Shown: piece by piece, positions 12,574 to 24,600 of the stretch
How positions within the stretch are numbered: position 1 is the stretch's first letter
Layout: every line of letters begins with the position of its first letter
Assembly: GCA_016081115.2 (NCBI GenBank)
Contig: CM071925.1
Location: 10,272,441-10,336,440 of the forward strand
Direction of reading: 5' to 3'
DNA: 64,000 nucleotides
Source: Rehmannia glutinosa
Taxonomy: Eukaryota > Streptophyta > Magnoliopsida > Lamiales > Orobanchaceae
Program-made: the position numbers and the translations under genes
Notes under the pieces: generated by a model
The model's database searches: none
The model's input: the letters and a program-made list of their open reading frames with translations, nothing else
Told to the model about the DNA's origin: nothing

Positions 12574-13433
12574 GTATGTATTTCTAGAACCAGAGGTCCT
12601 CTGCCATTGTCTGGTTGAGCCCTCTTCCCGTTTCTGATTTCTCCATGCTTTGTGTGTGTGTGCTTATATATATATACATATATAAATTAAAAATTAAAAG
12701 ATGAACAGAAACATTTAATAAAGATGGATGTTGAATTCAGGTAACCCGATTTTTCGCAAAAAACGTGCACAACTGAAAATCGATTTTGAAGACTAATGTT
12801 ATTTTTGGATCATGTATTTTTGTGAGGAGAGCACTATGGAAAAGGTTATGCTCATTCCAAAAACTTCACTTTTGATATTTATTTTTCTGTGATTTTTTCC
12901 TTTGTTACTAAAATTCAATTTCCAAACGTAACCTAAGACCCTAACAAATTTTCATTCGTCTAGTGGCATTGTTAGGCTATGTCTTGGGAGGGGAATTTAC
13001 TTGTATTTATTAGGTTGGCATGCCTTGGTCATTCATGCATAAATCAATCTCAATACTCTTGACATAATCGCTTCACATAATTAGGATGCCATGTCTTCAG
13101 TATCTAAAAGTCACGGTTAGTCACTTCAAAAAAAAAAAAAAAAAAAAAAGGAAAAAAACAAAGGTCACGGTTAGTCATGTTTACTGCATTTGGGCAAGTA
13201 GATGTAATGGTTTGTCCAATTGTCCTTGAAAGTGGTGAATCTGCTAAAGTTTAGCAACAATAGGGGTGTGTTCTTATATTGGTCCTTATTTCGTGATGGT
13301 TTTTCTTTCTCATCCTTTTATGTCCCGAATACGAAAAATCTTTCCTCGTGTGTGCGTGCGCGCTTCCTTTCCTTCTCTTTGGTATTAACAAATGAGTTTA
13401 GGCATTAAGGTTGTGGTTGGGCACAAAATATCT

Positions 13434-13636
13434 TTTGTTTATGAATATTTTCATAAAATACATTAGTCGCTCATTCTCACTCTTTTCCCTCATCATTTCT
13501 ACTCATTTTTAGAAACCCATCCGATCACCCAAAATGCGATTGTTTATAAATATTTTCATAAAATACATTATTCACTCATTCTCACTCTTTTTCTCTCATC
13601 ATTTCTACTCATTTTTAGAAACCCATCCGATAACCA
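13434..13636 (+). repeat. Two tandem copies of a roughly 100-bp segment
   Basis: 13434-13530 and 13541-13636 are near-identical. Both contain AATATTTTCATAAAATACATT, then CTCATTCTCACTC, CTCATCATTTCTACTC and AGAAACCCATCCGAT. The flanking sequence shows no coding signal. Confidence 0.8.
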
Positions 13637-14656
13637 ATTATTATATTACATTTATACATAAATTCTATTGTTCACCCATTCGCATATTTTTAACTACTAA
13701 TTATATCCATTATTTTACTATTTTTATCTTATCAAATTTTATCTCTATATTTTCAACTCATATCTAATCACATTAATCATTATCAAGATTTATTCTTCTT
13801 TCAAAAATTATTTCATCACTATTCTCTAGCATAAATTACTTTCCGAAATTTTTTAAAAACGTATTTCATTGGAGGGTCGAAGCAAAGTGAAAAGGCTTTA
13901 TGGTGGGAAATCAAATTAATATGATACCTGAAGGGGATCTGAAATCGTTGCTCTTTTCATATCCATTTGTTTATATTAATAAGCTACCTCACACATTTAA
14001 AATCTATATTTCTTGGTGAGGATTTGGTACAATTTGAACAATTTACACGTTTTCAAAGACCGTTGGTAATAACAAATCATGAAAAACTGAGATAGTCATG
14101 TGATTAGTCGCCTTAACGATTGAAGGCGATAAACAATGTGAAGGATAATATTAACCAACTTAAAATAAAGTATCCCACCAATCTTGTTGGCCCTTCATCC
14201 TCTGGCTCCTGCAAGACGAAATAATTTTGGATGTGTTAAGATATATATATTACCAAAAGCTTTCTTGGAGAAGACACCCTTCATACATGGAACTGGGCAA
14301 TTTTTTGTCCATAGGGACTGTTTGACGGACATTTTACGTGTCAGAGAAATGACTCGAACTTTTATCCGGGACACTTAGATAAGAACTGGGCAGATGGAGA
14401 ACTCAACAAATGAAATTGCATTCCAGCGAAAATACAAGAAAAATGGACATTGCAATTGGAGAAATTAAACAGGGTTCCGAGTTGGGGTGTTCAAAATTTT
14501 ATTGGATCACAAGAGAAGATAAGAAATATAATCATCCTATTTAAAAAAAGGAATGAGACAAAAGAAAACAGAACGATGATTAATACATATGAAATTAATA
14601 TGAAACGGAAAGAAAAATGATTTAGAGATGATAATCGTAGTTTCCCTATTTAAACC

Positions 14657-15149
14657 TAGAGCTGCGCAGATGAAGAAAACAAATCGTGATTTATTCGGAT
14701 CTCAACTTGATAAAAGCTTGTTTGAGCTCTTTTAACGAGAATTGTTAAAGTAAATGAACCAAACTTAAGCTTAGAGATATTCAGTTCGTTAGCTCGTGAG
14801 TAGACTCGTTAGTAAGCTCGTATAACTTAAACTAATAGTTTGATATAACTTAAACTAATAGTTTGATTGTAATTTTAATTTTTCTATTTATAATCAATAT
14901 AAATATATTTAAATAAATTTATTTGTTTGAATAAAATCATAGATTTTTAGAAATATATTATACGTTTTAGAAATATAAAATATTATTTTGGTAGTAAATT
15001 GAAAAATAATTAATTTAAAGCTTAAGTTCGAAGAAGTTCGTGAGCCATCGATGTATTTGGTAAAATTAAGTTTGAGTTCGATTCAATAATAAACGAGCCA
15101 AGCTCAAACTCTCAAAAGTTCTCTTGGCTCGATTCAATTTACAACCCTA
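14657..15149. mobile_element. hAT-like MITE
   Basis: The left end TAGAGCTGCG and the right end reading TAGGGTTGTAAATTGAATCG on the opposite strand resemble the TAGGG(T/C)TG termini of hAT MITEs. The interior has the repeated theme of GAGCTCG/CGAGCC words in both orientations typical of these elements. A 24-bp tandem duplication sits at about 14817-14864. The 8-bp flanks (TTTAAACC, AAAATACC) match only partly. Confidence 0.5.
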
Positions 15150-15262
15150 AAAATACCCGATCCAATAGGGAAATCTTAGAAACAATGACTAGTTAAGCCG
15201 CTCTGGGATGCACTTGAAACATAGAATACGGGCATTTGGTATAAAGGTGATTTGGTGTTTAC

Positions 15263-16324
15263 CTGAGGTGGTGGAGTACCGTCAGGGGGAGTTTGAGTAA
15301 TATCAAGCTCAAAAGGCCACATATATCTATCTGGTTTCCCACTTCTTGCCAAGCTCCAATCATACAATCTTCTTTCCTCCACCGATGACAAAATTGAATG
15401 TGATTCCTGACCATCACAAAAACCAGACCTCGAATTCAACAACTTTATTAATCAAGTACCCTGAGATTTAATCTAACTACAAAAATTTACAATTATCTTT
15501 TAAAATTATAAATACCCCATGAAGTGTTACGCACACTCTTTTGTTTATTTACTTACCCTTTGGAAGGTACAATTTGCAAAATAGGAAAAAATGTCATGGG
15601 AGTATTAGTAATTTTGAAAGATAACTGGATATTTTTTGTAACTAGGCTAAACTGCGGGGGTAGTTTTTGCAATTAACTCTTCCTTTTATATAATGAGTCC
15701 ACCTTCAAGAGCTCTAGCTCCTTGCTGAGTTGTTCTTCACCTAGCCCTTTGTTCATCAATTCCGTTACCTTATTCTTGTATGCAACGTTAACCTGGATGG
15801 GTGTATGAAAAACAAATATGAATTTAACTGTAATTATAATGATATGAAAGTAAATATTGTTGTTGTACAATTCTGGGACCTGTTCGTACGAACATCCAGT
15901 CCCAAGCCCAAGCCTCCCGTAGTGTTCGGCGTCCGTAATTGCTGCAACTCTAAAACAGAATTTCATTAATAATCATCTGCAAAAACTAATCAATTTTCAA
16001 ACCAAAAAAAAAAATTAAAAATTGAAAAAAAGAGAAATAACAATTAGAAGAACATACCAAGGCCACGCAAAGCTTTCTCCACATTAAGAGATGATATAAG
16101 TGATGAAGTGCCTTTAGAAACCTCCACTGGCGGTTCTGGTTCCGTGGCAGTAGTAGCATTTTCATCACTGGAATTTCCGGTAACTAGTAATAATTTCCTG
16201 CGTTGCTTACTTACATCAAAATATAAGCGTGAAATCGAAACCCCATCTTTTTGGAAGAAACGTGGTTCTGAGTAGCTATATAATAAGGAATGCTTGCCAC
16301 TGTGGCTGTTGATACAGCAGCCAT
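15263..16324 (-). CDS. NDH-complex subunit NdhU-like (CRRL), partial
   Basis: Exons on the minus strand: 16324-16058, 15947-15880, 15792-15703, 15406-15263, with GT/AG at each junction. Exon 1 begins MAAVSTATVASIPYYIAT, plausible as a chloroplast transit peptide, and ends SSLISSLNVEKALRGLG. Exons 2-4 encode a degenerate J-like domain: AITDAEHYGRLGLG, VNVAYKNKVTELMNKGLG, then SILSSVEERRLYDWSLARSG and KPDRYMWPFELDIT. These match what I recall of NdhU (a J-like subunit of the thylakoid NDH complex). No HPD motif is present, so it would not be a co-chaperone. The usual last exon with a C-terminal membrane segment is not visible downstream to 14000. Exon 1 changes frame by one base in the AAAAA run near 16249. 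It is either a relic or the last exon lies far away. Confidence 0.6.
15444..15676. mobile_element. Mutator-type MITE, family M1 copy A
   Basis: This lies in the intron between exons 4 and 3 of the NdhU-like gene. It has the family ends ACCCTGAGATTTAATCTAAC and, inverted, AATTGCAAAAACTACCCCCG, with a middle containing TACAAATTGTACC-type words. It is related to the copies at 18870, 20077, 21409 and 21665. Confidence 0.5.
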
Positions 16325-16753
16325 GGCTAGCTGTGTGATCTGTAACTATGTTGCAGGTTAATTATGGTGTTGCTAGTTATGTTGAGAATGGATAAGCCGA
16401 GGAACTTTCTTTGCCAAAGAAATGCTATCCCTACTTTTGTTTTATTCTACCACGTCACACATGAAATGGTAAATGGTAATAAGAATAATATAGTTTTATT
16501 TGACCCTTTCTTTCTAGAAAATAAATACTTTTCTCAATAATTGGTGAGTATTGACTATTGGGTCGTAAATGCGGGTTGAGATTTCCACTTTCCCTATTAA
16601 ATGCATCCACGTTATATATTCGGTACAATGAGGTATTATTGTTGGGAATTTTAAAATTAGATATATTAGGAAGTTTGATAATAAAAAGCAATTCGTTTAT
16701 ATTATGAGAGTAACAGAAAAAAAGGGAAAAACAATATACCCTCCAAACCATAA

Positions 16754-17134
16754 GGTCTTGTATGGATGTATTTTGGTCAATTTCAGGTTTAGTGTTGGAA
16801 AATGAATTTTCAAACTTTATTGATTTTCGTATGAGAATTAATGTTTGGTTTGTTGTCTATATTTCTGTTTGGAAATGAGAATATGTTTGGTTATAGTTTT
16901 TTAAATGTATTTTTGACATAGATTTGCGTGGTTGTAGTGTATTTTCACCTAGATTTGCGTGTTTGTGGTGAAAATTTGTTTGGTTGTGTTTTCAAAAGAA
17001 TATTTCCACATAAAAATGTGAAAATTGAAAATGACTTTATTTATACTGAAAAATTCATAAAACAAACATAAACTCATTTTCCGGAATAGTTGGAAAATGG
17101 AAAACCACCCTTGAAAATACAACCATACAAGGCC
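16754..17134. mobile_element. Tourist/PIF-Harbinger-like MITE
   Basis: The terminal repeats GGTCTTGTATGGATGTATTT and (opposite strand) GGCCTTGTATGGTTGTATTT match at 18 of 20 positions. The element is flanked by a 3-bp TAA duplication (16751-16753 and 17135-17137), the usual target of PIF/Harbinger elements. It is 381 bases long and has no coding capacity. Confidence 0.8.
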
Positions 17135-18127
17135 TAAGTGTTTCATACTTTGTTTCACCTAATTGTTTTCTCGTTGTAAGTTGCCTCCTGAACTACATGA
17201 GTTATTCTACATGACCATCTGATGGTGGAACGGTTAGGGCAAAATCATCTTTCATCTTAAATTAGTTGGATGTTGTTGCACTTTGGCATTCGAATCTTGT
17301 ATGATTTCCACTTTGCCACCCGAAGGAGGCTCCAGTCGACAATGGTATATTTGGTGGACGCGCGGCGGCGACATGAGGGTTAAGAAACGTGGAGAGAGAA
17401 CAGAGAGTAGATACCAGAGACTTCCTAGTTCTAATTTCTAATTTTCATTTCCTTTACAAATCTAATTTTCAAATTTTTAATCTCTAATTTCTAATTTCTA
17501 CCCATTGCTTTTCTAATTTAAAATTCTAATAAAGTTCAAGCATTAGATTTAGAACAAAACCACCACTAACGCTTAGCATAAATATTATAGACAAAATTAT
17601 CTCGAGTGTTCAAACCGCTGCTATCATTTTTCTAGAAAAATTTTGGCGAAAAACTTGCAGCGGTTTTTTAAACCGCCAGGGAATAACCACTGGTAAAGTT
17701 TCATAAATTAAAAATTTAAACTAAAGAGTGGTATTTAGCGGCGCTTTTGTATAATCGCTGCTTGCTAAATATATGCCGCTAAACTACAATTTTCTTGTAG
17801 TGGACTAACTAATCCTACCAACTTTAAAGAGATCTCTATGATCTTTAGTAGTTCATATTCTCGTTCTACTTTGGTGTGAATTTTTTGATGGAGAGTTTAG
17901 TAATATATTGAATCATGCCTCACTCATTTTCGACAATTGCATGTCTAGCTAGTAGTAAATCATATGTTTGGGAATCACATTATAGCCTAACGGTAAGGCG
18001 TTTAAAGAAAAAAAAATAAAATCAAGTGTTTAAATAAATTGTAGTGCAACACAATCGATTCATTCATTCATTATAAATGAATAACCACCCATTATATATT
18101 ATGAATAGTCAATTCATTTTTTTAGTG

Positions 18128-18182
18128 AGTTTGGAGATTAGGGTTCGAACGCTGATCATATCGATGCCACTTAAGCTACAAA
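18128..18182 (-). mobile_element. Possible tRNA-derived SINE fragment
   Basis: The plus strand reads GGGTTCGAAC (a B-box-like word) and then CCACTTAAGCTAC (the reverse complement of an A-box-like TAGCTTAAGTGG), in the order of a tRNA promoter on the minus strand. It is short and degenerate. The spacing is right but a chance match is possible. Confidence 0.3.
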
Positions 18183-18545
18183 CTAGTAGTTGGTCAATTC
18201 ATTATTAATTAATATATATAGCTAGAGTCTTTTTTTTTTGGGAGCATATTACTAGAATCTTCTTTACTAATATTTAGAGAACTAGAACATTTGACTTTTG
18301 ATGTGATTTAATTTCCATGCATCCGTGTGTATATATATTTATATGTATTACATCTAACAATTTGCACATCAAATAATTTTATAAAGACAAATAACCATTT
18401 TGCAATAGTCCCATTTCATATATAAAGAAGAAGTTCTTATTCCTCATAGGTAACCATATTACAAGCTATAAAGATAAAGTACAACACACAGTTGGGGCAT
18501 CCCCCCTTGAGCTCCGTTATTACATAATCATTCTCACACCAAAAA

Positions 18546-18571
18546 CACACACACACACACACACACACACA
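18546..18571 (+). repeat. (CA)n microsatellite
   Basis: About 13 uninterrupted CA units, just downstream of the GH1 stop codon in gene orientation. Confidence 0.9.
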
Positions 18572-18621
18572 ATACAAACTTCAGCATAATCAAACCTCAA
18601 ATTTAAATTAAAGATCACTGA

Positions 18622-21600
18622 TCAGGCAACAATCGTCTTCTTCACTAAAAACTTAGAAAACCACATGGCTGAATCTTTTGGGTATCTTTTGAGATGATTC
18701 ATATAGTCTACATACATGATACCGAATCTCACAGTGTATCCATCCTTCCATTCAAAATTGTCACACCATGACCATGCAAAGTAGCCTTTTACCTTCACCT
18801 TCTCTCTGCTAGTGCCATCACTAGGAGAAAAAAAAAGGTTTAGTAAAAACCAAGATAAAACAGTAACAGTAAATTATAAAAAACAACCCTTCAAGTTTAG
18901 CTTAATTGCAAGAAAAATTAGTTGTCTTTCAAACTTACAATTTCTGTATTTGTTTTATGACACTTTAAGGGTATTTGTAATTTTCAAAGATAACTGAGAT
19001 TTTTTGTAATTAGGCTAAACTTCCAGGGTAGTTTTTGTAATTATTGAGCTTAATTACAATTTTGGTCCTATAAATTTATGGGAGTGACATATATGGTCAT
19101 GTAAGTATCTTATGCAGCAATTTTGGTTGATAAAATCTAAAATGGTGTCGCAATATTTGGTTTTGTAAGTATCCTATGTAGCAATTTATGTCCAGTAAAT
19201 TTTAATTTTTTTTTGTATAATTTTGGTCCCATAAGTTCTATTTTTGTGCAATTTTGGTCCCAAATGGCCGGGTAAGTCATATTTCATCCTACCAGGACCA
19301 AAATTGCCCAAATTTATAACTTATAGGACCGAAATTGCACAAAAATCAAAAGTTACGGGACCAAAATTGCTACAGAGTGAGAACCACACATGCCAATTTT
19401 TTATACTTAGGGGACCAAAATTGCTGCACACAATAAATATGTCACCTCTTAATATTTACAGGACCAAAACTGCAATTAAACCTAATGATCCCTAATAGTA
19501 ATTTATAGATAATATTTTGCAATGAAGTAAACCATCTGTTATATATGTTGTCTTTAATTAGAACATTGGACCATTTAAACAATATTCGAAATATGTGCAT
19601 AGTGTGACAGACAACTTATTTCATATTTCATAGTGTGACAGACAACTTATTTATAGACATCCAATCAATTTAGAGTTTAATTATTTTGCTTCAAATTAAA
19701 TACTTACTTCATAGCTTTTAGAATATTTCCAAGATGGTCTCGGAAATAGTTCACCCTTCTTTTGTCTCTACAAGCTTCATAAGCTGTAAGCTTGGGATTA
19801 TTCTGCTCATCGACACCTTATAAACACAATGATTTCAAAATGAGTGTATCATTAAACCTTATAATTGTACACTTGAAATTCAAATTAACGGTGATTAAAA
19901 AGTACATACCATTTTCAGTAATATATATAACAGGGAGGTTGTACGTGGTGTTGTCGTATGAGCTGTTTACATATTTCAAGAGTTTGTAAATTCCCCAGGG
20001 GACTATATAGAGCCACCATGAACCAGTCTAAATCCAACGAGAAACAAATCAATAATTATCAAATAATTAATCAATTGGGATAATTACAAAAACTGTCCTT
20101 CAGATTTGACCTAGTTACAAAAAAATTCAGCTAACTTTGAAAATTACAAAAACCACCCTTCAGGTGTACTTCGTCTTACATTTTGCACCTGCCATTAGTG
20201 GAGCTAACTGAAATTATTAACCTCATCCAATATTTTCACACTGCAATTACATCCCTCAAATTTTCTAAAAATATTACAAATAACCCCATATTTTCATCTA
20301 ACATTTTACAATTACACCCCCAATTTTTCTAAATATTGCAAATAGCAGGCGAAAAGTTGAAGTCCTTTGTAATATTTAGAAAAGTTGAGGGGCATAATTG
20401 TAAACTATTTGGCGACGTTAGCAAATTCCGTGGTTGGGGCAAAATATAGGACAAATGTAAACCTCAAGGATGATATTTGTAATGTTTAAAGTTAGTTGAG
20501 TTTTTCTGTAATTAGGCCAAACCTCGAGGGAGTTTTGTGATTGTCCCTAATCAATTTATATAGAAAACTAAAGAGTCTCTATGTGTTATATGTGACACAA
20601 ATTACTTAAAATCTCACCGATTCACCAATTGGCTTGCCATTCTTCTCGGCTATCAAAAAGGAAAAACAAATTAAAAGAACACATCAATTTATAAAATTAG
20701 TCAATTAGTTCAAAAAAGGTAGGAAAAAAATGTTAATTTAATTTGTGATTTTTAAGGTTGTCAAGAGCTTACTCAAAAATTTAACCTTCTGATCTCTGTA
20801 GTAGCCTTCTTCCGCATCAGGATAGGGATCATTGGTTGCATACCAGGCTGTGTAATAGTTTAAACCCAGAAAATCAATGGACCCTTTGAGCAATTCTGAT
20901 TCGTCCCTTGAAAATGGTTTAAGATTTTCATGAGGAACAAAATCTGTCATGTTTTTCGGGTAGCGACCACTTAATACAGGCTCCAAAAACCTGAAATTTA
21001 TAAATTACATTATTGGAATTAATAAAATTTTGGGAGGCAGAGAAGGAGATATTGGGATTTTGCAATATTTCAAATTGATTATAGTTTGTGGCATGTTTGA
21101 AATATTTGAATTTCAAAATCTTGACTAGTTATTAATCTCACATGTTAAGGTACTGAACTAAACTTCTGAAATCTGAATTAAGTGCCATTTTGATGGATGA
21201 ATTGAAAAATCTAATTAAGAAAAAGATTAAAAAAAGTGGCAAATGTGCTTACCATCCCAACATAAAATCAAGGGCTCTTTTGGAAGCTTTCTTATCTTCA
21301 AAATTGGTACCATCAAAGGGCTCAAACCAGTGGCAAACAAGTGTTATCCCTATCTTGCCCTTTTGATGTTCCTGAAGTTTCAAAAAAAATTCATTTAATC
21401 AAATACAAAAAGGGCGTTAATTGCAAAACTTACCATTGAGGTCCATTCTAATTACTAAAACCCAATATTATCTTTCAAAATTACAAATACCATCCTAAAA
21501 TTTGATTCTACATATTTTACAAATTATAACCTGAAGAGTGAGGTACTTGTTAAATAAATGCAAATCTCAAAGGGGTATTTGTAATTTTAAAAGATGATTA

Positions 21601-24600
21601 ACTCGAGTATTTTGTAATTAGCCTAAAACTCAGGGATAATTTTTGTACTTTACCTTTAAATTTAGGAATAATTACAAAAACCCCTGAGGTCTGGGCTAAT
21701 TACGAAAAACTCCAAAGGTTTTTGAAAATTACTAAAAAAACCCTTGAGGTTTGATTCCGTCTTTCAATTCCCCCCCTCATAAGTGAAAAATAACCACCCT
21801 GATATTTATAGAAATATTACAATTACCGCCTTAAATTTAACACATAATCAAACCTGATGGGACTTTTTGTAAGTTTGAAACATCTTTGGATTATTTTTGT
21901 AATTAGCCCAAACCTCGGTTTTTTTTATGTAATTATCCATTAAATTTATTAATTACCAATATTCTCTACTTGATGATAAAACCCTAACCTTAAATTTATT
22001 CCGGTACGATTGAACAGCAGCAGCATGAGCAAGGAGCAAATTTCTTGCCACAGTATAACCCTCTTTGGCCTGTTTTGACCAACACAACTTTTCCTCACTA
22101 CTAACACTTCTTTCTTTGGGTGCGCTCAGCATTTGGGTAAGTAGAACAGTTTCATTTAAGGGTGCATTTCTTGTTCGGTCATGAACATCACTATAAGTCG
22201 TGAAATCATCATCATAAGTCCTGATTTGGTCAAGATCACTCATGTTAAACCCCCTGTATGGAATGAAATTATGTCCAATTTTGTTGACAACTTTATTAAA
22301 CGGGATTAGGTTATCCGCGACTTTGTTAACGAAGCTAAACTCAAGGTTGAAATTAGATTCGCGACTTTGTTAGTCGGAGCTAGAGCTAGAGCTGGAGCTT
22401 TTTTTGCGGGTGGGAAAATACGCGCAACGTATCCTTGGACGGTGTACGTCCATGGTTCGTTCAATGTGAACCAGTGTTTCACTCTATCGCCAAATTCCCA
22501 GAAACATAGTTCCGCATAGTCACGAAAATCATCCCTGTTTTAAACCAACAGAAATTAAAAAAAAAAAAAGTGTTTGGATAAAATAGATGATGTTACTAGC
22601 TAGAAGAAAAAGTCAGTTTAACTACAGAAAAATATATAGGTAAATATTAAGATAACTGTAAAGTGTAGTAGGTAAAATCGTTGTAGGTAAAATCATTGCA
22701 GGTAAATATTTATGTTCGTAATCTAAAACTATATATATTGGTAAATATCTACAGTATTTCTGTCGGTAAATTTAAAAACTATCGGTCATCTGTTGTAATT
22801 TGTCGATATAATATGGGAAATATTAATATTTTTTATTATGTACGTAACTATAAAACTTAGTGAAAAAATTATTTCTGTCGGTAAATTTTTGTCGGTAAAT
22901 TGAATTTTTCTTAAAGTGGATAGAGCTTATAAGATGTTACGTTACTCATGACAGTTTTGTAATTAAAATGCATGGTGAAAGCTAAAGAAGGTTGTCAAAA
23001 TAAAAATCGTAATTTTTTTAAGAAAAACAAAAAGAGTTCCTGTGCTTATAAGCTCATAACATATTATTTTTGACCTTATAAGGTTTTGTTTTTTAAATTT
23101 ATTGAATATTTTTGAGAGCTTAATTATGAGCTCTTATAAAATATTTTGTAGAGCTTAAGCTCAACCAATACCAAATACCCTCTAACTAGTCCCATCTTAA
23201 TTAAAGATGTTCAATGGTATAATTGGTACAATATAAAGAATAATGCACGATGTTATAAAAGTAAAAGAAATTTTAGAATATAAAATACCACATATATTAG
23301 AGACAAAATTGAGTTGCTTACACTATTCTTTCGTCTAAAAAACCACCATACTCTTGTTCCAATAAGAAGGAAGATCCCAATGAAAGAGAGTCACATAGGG
23401 CTGAATGCCTGCAATAAAGTCACACATGCCCCTTTACGAACTAATTAATATCATAAATTAATATCTCAACTTAATAATTCACAATATTACCATAACCTCA
23501 TTCGTGACAGAACTAATACATATATATAGATTAAATTAATTATAAACATAAAAAAGATTAAAGTAATTATAAATCCTATTCTAAGGAAAGAATGGATCGA
23601 GTTATAGAGTTGACTCGAACCATTAGCAAGGAGGGTGTTGATAAGATTATTATAGAAGTCAATCCCTTCTTGGTTGACTCCAAGGCAAAGTTTCCCACCT
23701 AATAATACAGCCAAATAACAAATAATTAGTTCCACGTACATGACTTATGCAATGAGTTGGAAATTAAAAAAAAAAAATAATTAATATACACATATTTGCT
23801 CTGTGCAAAAAAAAAAAATTAAAAAGTATATAATATACTTGTTAGATTAATGTTGTTAACCTAATTCTAGTTACTGCTATTCTTACCAGGCAATATTCTT
23901 GGCCAAGAAATCGAAAATCTGTAAGCATCAAACCCCATGCTCTTCATCATCTTAATGTCTTCCTGCAAAATTATTTTGACCATTTTTTATTCAATACCCC
24001 TCGCAATAATTAATTTTTATTACCTACTTATATTAATTACCATAACTTTCAAGTGACCAATATATATATAGAGTTAACCTTATATTTGGAATACATATCC
24101 ACAGCAACATTTCCATTTGATCCATCAGTAATTTTGCCTGTCACGCACAATAATTTGTTCATATATAACCAATAATCAAGTAGTATTTGCATAAATCTAC
24201 ATACGAAACATATACATAGATCACTATAAAAAAATCAATTTACCTATAATTATTAAGATAACTGTAAAGTGTAGACACAATCGTTATAGTTAAAATCATT
24301 GTAGGTAATTAAATATTTACCAACAAATTCTGAAACTATCAGTAAATACCTACAGAATTTGTCAGTAAATTAAACAACTATTGGTCAACTGTCGGTAATT
24401 GGTTGGTATAGTTTGTGGAAAAACAATGTTTTTATTCTGTAGAAGTAACTATAAAATTTTAGTAACAAAATCATTTTTGTCGGTAAATTCTGTTGATCCG
24501 TAAATTGGAAGTTTTTTTAGTGTGAGAGATCTAGAGAGAAAGACCTGGAGTTCTCAAGGTGAAAACATCCCATACACTAAGTCCTCTACCACCTTTTGTA

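Larger units (their letters stand above)
12166..14656. other. Intergenic region downstream of the DWNN-RING gene
   Basis: Apart from the exon-like segment at 12456-12573, this stretch holds a (TG)n/(TA)n microsatellite (12651-12685), a poly-A run (13126-13149) and a tandem duplication (13434-13636). No gene was recognised. The small open frames here are AT-rich and show no coding pattern. Confidence 0.5.
17138..18621. other. Intergenic region between the NdhU-like and GH1 genes
   Basis: It holds a CACTA-like terminus (CTTGTAGTG at 17794-17802, next to ACTACAATTTT) whose other end is unclear, a possible tRNA-derived SINE fragment (about 18141-18180), and a (CA)n microsatellite (18546-18571). 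The last part is probably the 3' UTR of the GH1 gene. No gene was seen. Confidence 0.5.

Noticed and set aside
17564..17802. A complete CACTA element ending at CTTGTAGTG
   Set aside because: The right end is convincing but the proposed left end CACTAACGC does not match it and no 3-bp duplication is seen.
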